A stretch of DNA of 22,672 bases from Ferrovum sp. Lineage in GTDB: Bacteria > Pseudomonadota > Gammaproteobacteria > Burkholderiales > Ferrovaceae. Below, piece after piece: positions 1 through 6,638 of the stretch (position 1 is the first letter of the stretch; each line of letters begins with the position of its first letter). The position numbers and the translations under genes were made by a program. Where the stretch lies: the NCBI GenBank assembly GCA_027450105.1, contig DAIDKJ010000005.1, forward strand, positions 1-22,672, read 5' to 3'. The notes beneath the pieces were generated by a model. That model searched no databases and was not told where the DNA came from. It saw only the letters and a list, made by a program, of their open reading frames with translations.

Positions 1-77
1 TATGGTGGGTTTGGCAATTCGCCTATACCTTACACCTTGGGATGACCCAGCGTCAGAATCTGTTTTGGACAAGAGTG
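1..77. repeat. Terminal direct repeat, left copy (77 bp)
   Basis: The first 77 bases are identical to 22596-22672, ending at the same GACAAGAGTG. In the right copy the sequence lies just upstream of the ribosome binding site of the IS4-family transposase, so this copy should be IS leader or IS-end sequence. An exact odd-length overlap at both contig ends is typical of a de Bruijn assembly path that returns to its own starting k-mer. Confidence 0.95.
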
Positions 78-346
78 ACAATTGGTGTGTGCTGCTGCCC
101 GATGACACCGCTGTTCAACGGCCTGTCGGGCAATGCCGACGGCTCTTTTTAGCGTGCGCTGTCCACAACCTTAACCAGTAAGGTGGTGCCAGGCAATCCG
201 GGGTACGAGTGAAGGGCGGCGGGTCGAGTTAGGTTTCGCGGTCGGTTAACCATCAAAGATTATCGCGACCTCTGTCCTCTGACAGCAGCACACCCCCATA
301 GTATGTTTCATCATCAGGGGCGTGTCGCATCAACTCATGAAAGTTA
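78..346. other. Intergenic stretch without a recognisable gene
   Basis: Between the terminal repeat and the toxin remnant I find no supported gene. The stretch holds the hairpin at 121-150 and a small perfect inverted repeat at 168-184 (ACCTTA, five-base loop, TAAGGT). A short frame ends in TAA at 345-347, overlapping the ATG at 347 by one base, which resembles the stop-start overlap of antitoxin-toxin pairs. Its readable peptide (about 14 residues from 303) does not look like a DinJ/RelB antitoxin, so I do not call one. Confidence 0.5.
121..150 (+). terminator. Rho-independent terminator-like hairpin
   Basis: The sequence shows a stem GCC-(T)-GTCGG / CCGAC-GGC with one bulged T and a short GCAATG loop, followed by TCTTTTT. 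It points rightward. No complete gene reads into it in this window, so it is either the end of a gene lost or cut at the left boundary, or an insulating terminator beside the insertion sequence. Confidence 0.55.
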
Positions 347-510
347 ATGTGGACACCATCGTATACTCGCCAGTTCACGCGGGACGTAAAGTTGGCGGAT
401 AATCGCAAGAAGGACCTGGGAAAGTTGCGAGCATTGATTGATTTGCTTGTAGAAGGAAAGTCACTTCCCGCCGTTTACTTGGATCACCCTTTGAAAGGGA
501 ATTGGGCTAC
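347..510 (+). pseudogene. Truncated YafQ-family (RelE-like) mRNA interferase toxin
   Basis: Codons from the ATG at 347 to about Trp53 match the YafQ toxin family, which cleaves mRNA at the ribosome and is normally about 90 residues and neutralised by a DinJ/RelB antitoxin. Visible family features are YTRQFTRDVKLA, KDLGKLRALIDLLVEG and LPAVYLDHPLKGNW. The His of the DHPLKG segment is kept. The C-terminal half, which normally holds the DAH.EPDW and RTGTH motifs with the other catalytic residues, is absent. Similarity stops at about 505-510, two to eight bases before the start codon of the metalloprotease at 513. The frame runs on to 652 only by reading that gene out of frame. No antitoxin gene is recognisable upstream. 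This is a non-functional relic left by a deletion or recombination. Confidence 0.8.
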
Positions 511-512
511 AT

Positions 513-2204
513 ATGCTAATCAATCTGTTGTGGGATCCCAGCGTTACTTCTGCACCTGCCGGTTTCCAGCGGGCTATCCAGACTGCCGCCAATATTCTGG
601 ATCAGCAAATCACCAACAACATCTCCGTATCGATCAATGTGGGTTGGGGTGAAAATGCAGGGCAGAGCTTGAGCATCAACTCTGGAGCATTAGCCACAGC
701 CATTGATTCCCCTTATAACGTTACGTACAACCAACTGGTCACCGCTCTAAAACAGCAAGCTCAAACCAACGCCACGGGCAGTCTCACGGCCAATTTGCTC
801 AGCAGCGATCCCACTGGCGGCGCCAGCAGTTGGCAGATCAGTACTGCCGAGGCCATGGCCTTTGGATTGATTCCTTCCGGTAGCCAAGCTTCTGATGGCT
901 CTGTCGGTTTTGCCAACGATGCGCAATGGAATTTCAATTCCGGCCAGGGAATCACCAGCAGCCAATTTGATCTGGTCAGTACAGCCCTGCACGAACTCAC
1001 CCATGCCCTTGGACGCATCAACTACCCCGCCACGGCTACTCTGGACACCCTGAATCTTTACACATATTCCGCTGCCAATACCCTGAATCTGACCGGTACA
1101 GGAAACGCTTACTTTTCCCTGGATGGTGGAAAAACCAGTTTGGGTGCTTTTGATTTGGTCAACGACTCGGCCGATTGGCTCAATTCGGTCACCGACAGCT
1201 TCGGCGGTGGCCCAGCGGGAGTGCCAGGCCCCATGAGCGTCACAGACTGGCAAATGATGCAGGCATTGGGCTTTCAGGTGGCGCCGGTCTATGTTCTGTT
1301 TGGTCCTACCACCATCAATGCTGGTTCTCATGACTATTTGCAACTGAGCACGTTGGGGGTTGCGATGGGCACCACTGTGCCCTACCAGATCAGCGGCATT
1401 GGCGCGAGCGAATTAACCTCGGGCATGCTCACGGGCACACTGACGGTGGGCCAAGGAGGAACCGCGGTGCTGGATATGGGATTAAACAATAATGTCACCT
1501 CGCCCGGGACCTTGACTGTCACACTGGGGAACCAGTTGGCCAGCTATACAGTAAATGTCAGCACCAGCACCAACAATGTGATTCAATTTGGATTTAGCGC
1601 CAGCGCCAGCGCTACCGGAACCAGCGAAACGGTTTATGGCAATGCTGAAAACGATATCCTGAACTTTTCCGGCAAATCCACGGATTATTCAATTCTGTCC
1701 ACGCCTTCAGGTCTACAGGTGCAAAACGGGTACGGGCTTGGTGCCAATGGCAACGGAACAGACACGTTAATCAATGTATATCGCCTGCACTTCTCAGACA
1801 TCAGCCTGGCTTTCGATATGGGCGCCAACCAATCCGCAGGGGAGTGCGCAGAAATTCTGGGGGCGGCCTTTGGTCCGGCCGCCGTGAGCAATGCTACCTA
1901 TGCGGGTATTGGACTGAAACTGTTCGACAGTGGGCAAACGATGAGCCAAGTGGCTCAACTGGCTCTGAGTACCGGGTTGGTCAGCCCCACTCCAGACAAT
2001 ACGGCCTTCGTCACCGCAGTCTGGAACCATCTCACTGGAACCACCATCGATGCGAACAGCCTCGCTAGCTACACTGGACTGCTGAATAATGGCAGTTTTA
2101 CGCAAGCATCCCTGTTAGCCTTGGCTGCTAGCGCCAACATCAACCAGACCCACATTGGCCTTGCCGGGCTGGCTACAACTGGCCTGGACTATATTCCCGC
2201 CTGA
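513..2204 (+). CDS. Secreted zinc-metalloprotease-like protein with C-terminal DUF4214-type module (563 aa)
   Basis: The N-terminal half (about 1-260) resembles the NF038122-type metalloprotease family. It opens with M.INL.WD, has the zinc motif HELTHALGRIN at residues 160-170, and then LNLYTYSA, YFSLDGGKTSLGAF and a closing ALGF. Residues 260-355 are beta-rich and unassigned. Residues 375-435 form a beta module ending in LHFSDISLAFD, and 436-563 form a helical DUF4214-like module ending in DYIPA. There is no signal peptide, consistent with type I secretion. The start is placed at 513 because paralogues begin with the same residues. A GAAAGGGA sequence at about 493-500 is a distant ribosome binding site lying inside the truncated toxin gene. 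The likely role is an extracellular protease or adhesin; the substrate is unknown. The native upstream region appears lost. Confidence 0.8.
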   Translation: MLINLLWDPSVTSAPAGFQRAIQTAANILDQQITNNISVSINVGWGENAGQSLSINSGALATAIDSPYNVTYNQLVTALKQQAQTNATGSLTANLLSSDPTGGASSWQISTAEAMAFGLIPSGSQASDGSVGFANDAQWNFNSGQGITSSQFDLVSTALHELTHALGRINYPATATLDTLNLYTYSAANTLNLTGTGNAYFSLDGGKTSLGAFDLVNDSADWLNSVTDSFGGGPAGVPGPMSVTDWQMMQALGFQVAPVYVLFGPTTINAGSHDYLQLSTLGVAMGTTVPYQISGIGASELTSGMLTGTLTVGQGGTAVLDMGLNNNVTSPGTLTVTLGNQLASYTVNVSTSTNNVIQFGFSASASATGTSETVYGNAENDILNFSGKSTDYSILSTPSGLQVQNGYGLGANGNGTDTLINVYRLHFSDISLAFDMGANQSAGECAEILGAAFGPAAVSNATYAGIGLKLFDSGQTMSQVAQLALSTGLVSPTPDNTAFVTAVWNHLTGTTIDANSLASYTGLLNNGSFTQASLLALAASANINQTHIGLAGLATTGLDYIPA

Positions 2205-2209
2205 TACCC

Positions 2210-2245
2210 GGTGGCGACAGCGCCGCGGCGCTGACCTGTGCCACG
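2210..2245. other. Perfect palindromic hairpin after the metalloprotease stop
   Basis: Six bases after the stop codon the sequence holds CAGCGCCGCGGCGCTG (2218-2233), a perfect 16-base palindrome. Outer arms GTGGC (2211-2215) and GCCAC (2240-2244) extend it. There is no T-run on either side, so it is not a standard intrinsic terminator. It lies between two convergent genes and may block read-through or protect 3' ends of transcripts. Confidence 0.5.
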
Positions 2246-2333
2246 GTGGGTGCGGTGATGACCGTGACGGGGGCAGCAGTCGATGGCGTCGGTCTCGCCA
2301 CCAAAACGTCTTGGCCAAACTGGGGCGATTCAG

Positions 2334-3683
2334 TCACGGGGCATTGGCAACGATGGCTGGGCTGGCAACCATCATCGAACTGGAGAAGCCGGGAAACTGC
2401 GAACCGCTGATGACCGTATTGAATGCATTTTGAGGAATGGGGGAATCCAGGCTGCTGACTGCCGCTCTTTGAATGACCGAAGTGCCATTTCCCAAGGTGA
2501 CAGAAACATACACCCAGTACTGCCCCGAGGCCGCATCATAGATGGCGCTGGGAACTCCCCCCAGATTATTCACCAAAAGCCCTTGAGGAAGGCTAGGTAT
2601 ATTCGTGTAAGTTCCCAGCAGAGTCGGCGACGTCATCGCCTCTACCGAGGTACCATGAGAAATTAATAGTCCATACCCCCCACCGGCTAAAGCAAATTGA
2701 GCCGGATCCGAAGTGGCGAAGTTTACGGTTCCGATGCCCCCCGTGGGAATATCCGCACGGTCGCCCGAATCTAACATGAAGAACATTCCGTTGCTGCCGG
2801 ATACTTCTGAGGCGCTTTGGATTTTCTTGAAGCAAGTGGACTGACCTGGAGAGCAGGTGCCAGGGTCACCCGTTGTATTACCTTGAAGGAAAAAGAGGTT
2901 GATGAGTCCGTTGTTCAGTATGGGGGTAGGATCTACCCAGTAGGGAGCCCCGCTAATCGTTACCGGCGTTGGGGCTACCGTAACGGCGCCACCGGACACC
3001 GAATAGATGGCCACGGTTCCCGGATTGTAGATATATACCGAGTCGTTACGCCGCACCGCCGCCGGAACGCTGCCTTGAAAGGGAACAAAACCCGGGGCAG
3101 GCACCCAGTGAATGCCATCGTTAGACTGTGCCAGGTACGTATTGTGGTTTTGAAAATTGTTACAGTCGAACTGGGCCGTATCACAGGCCAGGAAAGCCAT
3201 CAAATAAGAACCGTTGAGGGTTGTTGAAGAAGGCAGCAATGCAACGTTGGTGAGCGCAAAGGAGGCACCAGTGTTCTGCAGCGTGATCGCAAACGCTGTA
3301 CCCCACACATTGAGAGTGGGCACAATAAGCCTTCCACTGGGGATGTCATAGGTGGAAGACACCAAGCTGTTTGCCGACGAAGGAGAAACACTCTGCAAGG
3401 CAAAGGAAAACCCTCCAGAGCTCAATTCAGTATTGAGAAGAGTGGCATCGTAAAGTGCCGAACCAACTTGAACGGCAGGCAGGGACAAGATACCCGTAAC
3501 ACCATTGTAGGTGTTGCCTATGGCGCTAGCACCAAATGCGGCGGCGCCACCGAAGGTTAGGAAAAAGAGAGCTGACCAAAAAGCGCCACGCAGCAAAACG
3601 CAACAGACCGCGGAAAGCGAGGTCCATTGACGAAGAAATCGAAAGAAAAAGTTTTTTGCCAAGTTCGATGGTCGATTCCACAT
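2334..3683 (-). CDS. Secreted beta-propeller protein, glycosidase/sialidase-like fold (449 aa)
   Basis: From the ATG at 3683 the protein starts with a basic n-region and a hydrophobic segment (WSALFFLTFGGAAAFGASA), fitting an export signal. It continues with a beta-rich segment (GILSLPAVQVGSALYDATL). The rest is Gly/Ser/Asn-rich beta sequence. It contains SNDGIHWVPAPGF, an Asp-box-like turn of the kind found in propeller sialidases and GH43/GH32-like proteins, together with RRNDSVYIYNP, PILNNGLINLFFLQG and SGQYWVYVSVTLG, which read as successive propeller blades. Catalytic acids cannot be assigned with confidence, so it may bind rather than cleave glycans. A TTG at 3704 would add seven residues; the ATG is preferred. 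It converges with the metalloprotease at 513-2204. Confidence 0.6.
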   Translation of the reverse strand: MWNRPSNLAKNFFFRFLRQWTSLSAVCCVLLRGAFWSALFFLTFGGAAAFGASAIGNTYNGVTGILSLPAVQVGSALYDATLLNTELSSGGFSFALQSVSPSSANSLVSSTYDIPSGRLIVPTLNVWGTAFAITLQNTGASFALTNVALLPSSTTLNGSYLMAFLACDTAQFDCNNFQNHNTYLAQSNDGIHWVPAPGFVPFQGSVPAAVRRNDSVYIYNPGTVAIYSVSGGAVTVAPTPVTISGAPYWVDPTPILNNGLINLFFLQGNTTGDPGTCSPGQSTCFKKIQSASEVSGSNGMFFMLDSGDRADIPTGGIGTVNFATSDPAQFALAGGGYGLLISHGTSVEAMTSPTLLGTYTNIPSLPQGLLVNNLGGVPSAIYDAASGQYWVYVSVTLGNGTSVIQRAAVSSLDSPIPQNAFNTVISGSQFPGFSSSMMVASPAIVANAP

Positions 3684-3831
3684 GACTCTTGCCCCCCGTC
3701 CCAAATAATAACACCTGCCGACTGGTCGAGAATCTCCGCAGCAAAAAGCGCAACAACACCTAGCAGGTGCCCGATGAAAAGACTACACTGCAAAGCATTC
3801 AAAGTTCTTATGCTAACAATATTCGTGGTAG

Positions 3832-3861
3832 ATTATATTACTAATTGAAGGTGACTGTTGT
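3832..3861 (-). promoter_or_regulatory. Possible sigma-70 promoter for the beta-propeller gene
   Basis: On the minus strand there is a perfect TATAAT at 3837-3832, with a weak -35 match (ACAACA, 18-base spacer). It would start transcription about 140 bases upstream of the ATG at 3683. The same AT-rich patch offers TATATT on the plus strand for the DUF4160 gene, so it could serve both divergent units. Confidence 0.3.
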
Positions 3862-4199
3862 ATGCGCTCGGCGCAGTCGCCTGTTTTTGTCTAAGAGGTT
3901 TTGGCATCCTGATATTTTTGAGAGGTGGCCATGGATCTGTTCCCCCAACGCGAGCGCTCATTGTCCGGATGTTGTTCATGGATACGCAACAACATCACTT
4001 GCCACATCTTCATGTGGAATACCAGGGGCAAAAGGCTGCCATTTCAATCCCGGATGGCAATCTGCTTGAGGGGGATTTGCCGGCCAAAAAGTTGCGCATG
4101 GTGCAGGCGTGGATAGCTATCCACGAAGAAGAATTGGTGGCGGACTGGACGCCTGCGGTAAATGGCGAACTTGTGTTTCCGATTGATCCTTTGCGTTGA
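3858..4199 (+). CDS. DUF4160 domain protein (start uncertain)
   Basis: Residues 35-113 match the DUF4160 family of small bacterial proteins: RMLFMDTQQHHLPHLHVEYQGQ, an acidic-basic stretch with GDLPAKKLRMVQAWI, and a closing ELVADWTPAVNGE..FPI. Family members are about 80-95 residues and start roughly 12 residues before the RM.F.D motif. Here the preceding 34 residues do not look like the family N-terminus. A TTG start at 3858 is supported by GAAGGTGA just upstream, while the ATG at 3969 would truncate the domain edge. The N-terminus may therefore have been replaced or frameshifted. The gene stops ten bases before the next gene. DUF4160 and DUF2442 genes are often adjacent and have been suggested to form a toxin-antitoxin-like pair; the biochemical function is unknown. 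Confidence 0.75.
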   Translation: MYALGAVACFCLRGFGILIFLRGGHGSVPPTRALIVRMLFMDTQQHHLPHLHVEYQGQKAAISIPDGNLLEGDLPAKKLRMVQAWIAIHEEELVADWTPAVNGELVFPIDPLR

Positions 4200-4209
4200 G
4201 GTGATGGTG

Positions 4210-4449
4210 ATGATTGAGGTCAATTCTGTTGAGACAGTTTCCGATTACGGGTTGCTTCTGACTTTCAATAGTGGTGAACAAAAGCTCTTCGATATGCGAC
4301 CATATCTGCACTACCCTGTATTTCAACGTTTGGAAAATCCGGGCTATTTTTCCATGGCGCGTATTGATTATGGCGCCGTTACCTGGCCTGGTGACATCGA
4401 CATTGCGCCAGAAACGCTCTATGAGTTTTCAGTTCCCTTGCCTGACTGA
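4210..4449 (+). CDS. DUF2442 domain protein (79 aa)
   Basis: The small protein matches DUF2442: MIEVNSVETVSDYGLLLTF, then EQKLFDMRPYL, a short helix with VFQRLENPGYF, and the hallmark DYGAVTWPGDIDIAPETLY. The start at 4210 is chosen because GAGG at 4198-4201 sits eight bases upstream; an in-frame ATG at 4204 has only a two-base gap. The ribosome binding site overlaps the stop codon of the DUF4160 gene, so the two are very likely translationally coupled. It is probably the partner of DUF4160 in a small two-gene module. Molecular activity is not known to me. Confidence 0.85.
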   Translation: MIEVNSVETVSDYGLLLTFNSGEQKLFDMRPYLHYPVFQRLENPGYFSMARIDYGAVTWPGDIDIAPETLYEFSVPLPD

Positions 4450-4806
4450 GTTGCGAGGCGTAGGACGGACGGGTTATTCAAGGAGTAATTGCCGTTCCAA
4501 GTTAAGAGGTAATCGGGCGCAGAATTTTCTTGCGACGATTGGATAGTGATGGGTGTTGCCAGGGTTGAGGAACCGCGTAAATTTTGGGGGTATTAAGGAC
4601 CAGTTTAACTAATATAGACACGGATTCAACAACTTGCTGTTGACAAGAATGGCTAAGGATGATAATTTCTAGATGTGAGTAGATGACTGGCGATTTCAGG
4701 TCAACGAGCACGGATTTAGGAAAATACTGTAAAACGACACGACAAGTGTCCTGAAAAACACCGCTACAGGAAGCGCAATCCCCCGTCTTCACCCTGCTCC
4801 CCTCTA
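4450..4806. other. Intergenic stretch between convergent genes
   Basis: These 357 bases lie between the ends of the DUF2442 gene (+) and the metalloprotease at 4807 (-). No protein with recognisable features is seen; a 96-codon minus-strand frame at 4502-4792 has no family resemblance and no ribosome binding site. A weak leftward hairpin (GACAC, five-base loop, GTGTC, then GTTTT on the minus strand, 4731-4750) could terminate the metalloprotease transcript. Confidence 0.4.
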
Positions 4807-6246
4807 TTAGGCCGGGACAAACGCCAGTCCGTGCTGTGCCAGACCCACCAGGCCGACGTGCGCTTGGTTGAGGGTCGTTTCTGCCGCCAGTGCAAGCAGG
4901 CTGACTTGGGTGAAGGTGCCATTGGTGAGGTCGTTTGTGAGCACAGCAAGGGTCCCAGCGTCAATGGGAGTCCCCATGAGGTTCTGCCACACGGCCTCTA
5001 CGAACGCAGAATTGCTCGGGGTAGCGGAACTACCGGCCACCAGTCCGGTACTGATAGCCAGCTGTGCTATTTGGCTCATCGTATAACCGTGGTCGAAGAG
5101 TTTGAGAACGATTCCGACATATGTCTTGTTGGCCACTGCAGCCAAGCCCAATGCCGCGCCTAGGATTTCGGCCGTTTGTCCTCCCGACTGCGTGGGCCCT
5201 AAATCAAAAGCCAAGCTTTCGTCGGAAAATTGCAGGCGATCCACTCCTGCCAAGCAGCTACCGGCGTCCCGATTTGCCACTGTGTCTTGCACAGTAATGG
5301 AACCGTTCGTGCCAGGCGTAATGGTGTATTGACTTGCGGAGCCCGTATAGACTACTGTATCCGTTCCACTACCGGTGATAACCGCGTTGGGGGTGATGTT
5401 AGTGGTGGTGTTGGGAGCCAGCGTCAGGGTACTCGTGGCCACATCAAATCCCAAAACCTGCAGCACAGTCTTATCCAATGAAGAAATTGGAGTAACGTTT
5501 GTCACGCTGGCCCCACCACTTCCGTAACCAAAGTTGTCGCTCGAATTGAAATCTGCGGCGTCAGCTCCTAAAAAATTCCCAAGATTGGTTTTTCCACCAT
5601 CGATAGAAAAGTAACCCCCGTCTAAGTACGCGGCAAGGTTGGAAGTGGTTGGCTGCCAGAGAACCCCTGGAGCGCTATAGGTAAACAGATCCAGGGGCGT
5701 GTATTGATAGGGCGTATACGACGAGATGTACCAGTTGTTTATCCGCCCGAGCGCATGGGAAATTTCGTGGATCGCCACTTCTTCGAGAAGCGGCAACGTC
5801 CACGCCGTTCCGTACAGACCTGACGGATTGAAACCTACTGATCCGTCCAGCGTAGTACTTGCTGGGTTTAACAGGGGTTTCCCAAAGGCTTGGGCCTCGG
5901 CGGATGCGACATAGAACCCCACCGAACCTAGCGTTGCCGAATCAGACAAATGTGCTGCCAGGGCCGAAGTGTCATTAAGGCTGTATTGCGTTGCCAGTTC
6001 CTGTGTAATTTGAGACGCGTTTGCGGACCATCCTGTATTGGCCACGGATGGCGTGAATTGCTGGTAATTGACAGGAACCCCGCCCGTTCCAGCCACATTG
6101 TTGACGACCCCCCAGCCGGCCTGAATGGTCACCGTCGCCGGATCGAGGATAGTTTGACCCAATAGATCCGCAGCGTTTTGAAGCGCCGTTTTAAAAAAAC
6201 TTGGCGCACTACTGACGCTGCTATCCCACGTCAGGTTGATTTGCAT
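4807..6246 (-). CDS. Secreted zinc-metalloprotease-like protein with C-terminal DUF4214-type module (479 aa)
   Basis: This is the shortest and cleanest member of the family. It starts MQINLTWDSS without a signal peptide. The zinc motif HEISHALGRIN is at 160-170, followed by PLDLFTYSAPGVLW, YFSIDGGKTNLGNFLG and DKTVLQVLGF at 258-267. No repeat region intervenes. A beta module (VVYTGSASQYTI ... VDRLQFSDESLAFDLG) spans about 295-350 and the DUF4214-like helical module spans 351-479, ending in LAFVPA. AGAAAGG lies upstream of the ATG. It is in the same orientation as the paralogues at 6639 and 9759 but is separated from them by an IS110 remnant, so it probably once followed them in one array. Extracellular proteolysis is likely but unproven. 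Confidence 0.82.
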   Translation of the reverse strand: MQINLTWDSSVSSAPSFFKTALQNAADLLGQTILDPATVTIQAGWGVVNNVAGTGGVPVNYQQFTPSVANTGWSANASQITQELATQYSLNDTSALAAHLSDSATLGSVGFYVASAEAQAFGKPLLNPASTTLDGSVGFNPSGLYGTAWTLPLLEEVAIHEISHALGRINNWYISSYTPYQYTPLDLFTYSAPGVLWQPTTSNLAAYLDGGYFSIDGGKTNLGNFLGADAADFNSSDNFGYGSGGASVTNVTPISSLDKTVLQVLGFDVATSTLTLAPNTTTNITPNAVITGSGTDTVVYTGSASQYTITPGTNGSITVQDTVANRDAGSCLAGVDRLQFSDESLAFDLGPTQSGGQTAEILGAALGLAAVANKTYVGIVLKLFDHGYTMSQIAQLAISTGLVAGSSATPSNSAFVEAVWQNLMGTPIDAGTLAVLTNDLTNGTFTQVSLLALAAETTLNQAHVGLVGLAQHGLAFVPA

Positions 6247-6354
6247 GTCAGATACCTTTCTTTCAGCATCACCGGTCTGAGTTCTCCAAAACCTCTATCC
6301 CGAAACTCTACCCCAAACGAAATGGCGATGCTACCATATTGCGCTCTGAGGCCA

Positions 6355-6528
6355 ATGGGCACTTCCACAAGCCTCCATGCCAATCAGACAGTGTGGCAAG
6401 TTGGCAAAAAATATTGTCATCTGCTCCCGCCTGAGTTGCTTTTTTAGACCAACTTTACCTCGTTCATCAACTCCATGAATTGCAAACACAGTCTTCGCCA
6501 AATCCATACCTAAGGTTACCATCTTCAT
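6355..6528 (-). pseudogene. IS110-family transposase, N-terminal remnant
   Basis: From the ATG at 6528, 58 residues match the N-terminus of IS110-family DEDD transposases: MVTLGMDLAKTVFAIHGVDE..GKV, LKKQLRREQ, FFANLPHCLIGMEACGSAH. The first catalytic Asp (residue 9) and the Glu (residue 52) are present. The full enzyme is about 330-340 residues, so more than 80 percent is missing, including the last two catalytic Asp residues. Similarity stops at about 6355 after SAH and the frame runs unrelated to 6331. AAGGAG eight bases before the ATG is intact, so the start region is undamaged and the loss is a 3' truncation. Confidence 0.85.
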
Positions 6529-6638
6529 GGTGGACGCTCCTTATCGGTTTTGTGCGGCAGTACACGTGCTCACTTTGGCACATTGATGCCGTTTCGGGTG
6601 GGGGCGTCCATCCCATTGCTTACGTCGCGCGCTTGCAG
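6529..6638 (-). mobile_element. Retained 5' non-coding part of the IS110 remnant
   Basis: The 110 bases between the transposase start and the end of the upstream metalloprotease gene hold the leader of the IS110 remnant, with AAGGAG before the ATG. It contains GC-rich short repeats, for example GGGGGCGTCC at 6600-6609 on the plus strand and GGACGC near the start codon. In IS110-group elements the end-flanking non-coding part encodes the bridge RNA that guides insertion. Whether this element is of that group, and whether the RNA region is complete, cannot be told here. The element end must lie very near the metalloprotease stop at 6639. Confidence 0.45.

Noticed and set aside
747..1343. 198-codon open frame on the minus strand inside the first metalloprotease gene
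   Set aside because: It mirrors a well-supported gene, has no family features and no ribosome binding site.
2205..2411. Open stretch after the first metalloprotease reading GDSAAALTCATVGAVMTVTG
   Set aside because: No start codon context, no recognised family, and its second half overlaps the end of the beta-propeller gene; at most a relic.
3557..3802. 81-codon minus-strand frame overlapping the start of the beta-propeller gene
   Set aside because: It has a hydrophobic start, but it overlaps the better-supported gene in another frame and shows no family similarity.
4502..4792. 96-codon minus-strand frame in the gap after the DUF2442 gene
   Set aside because: No ribosome binding site and no recognisable motif; described as intergenic instead.
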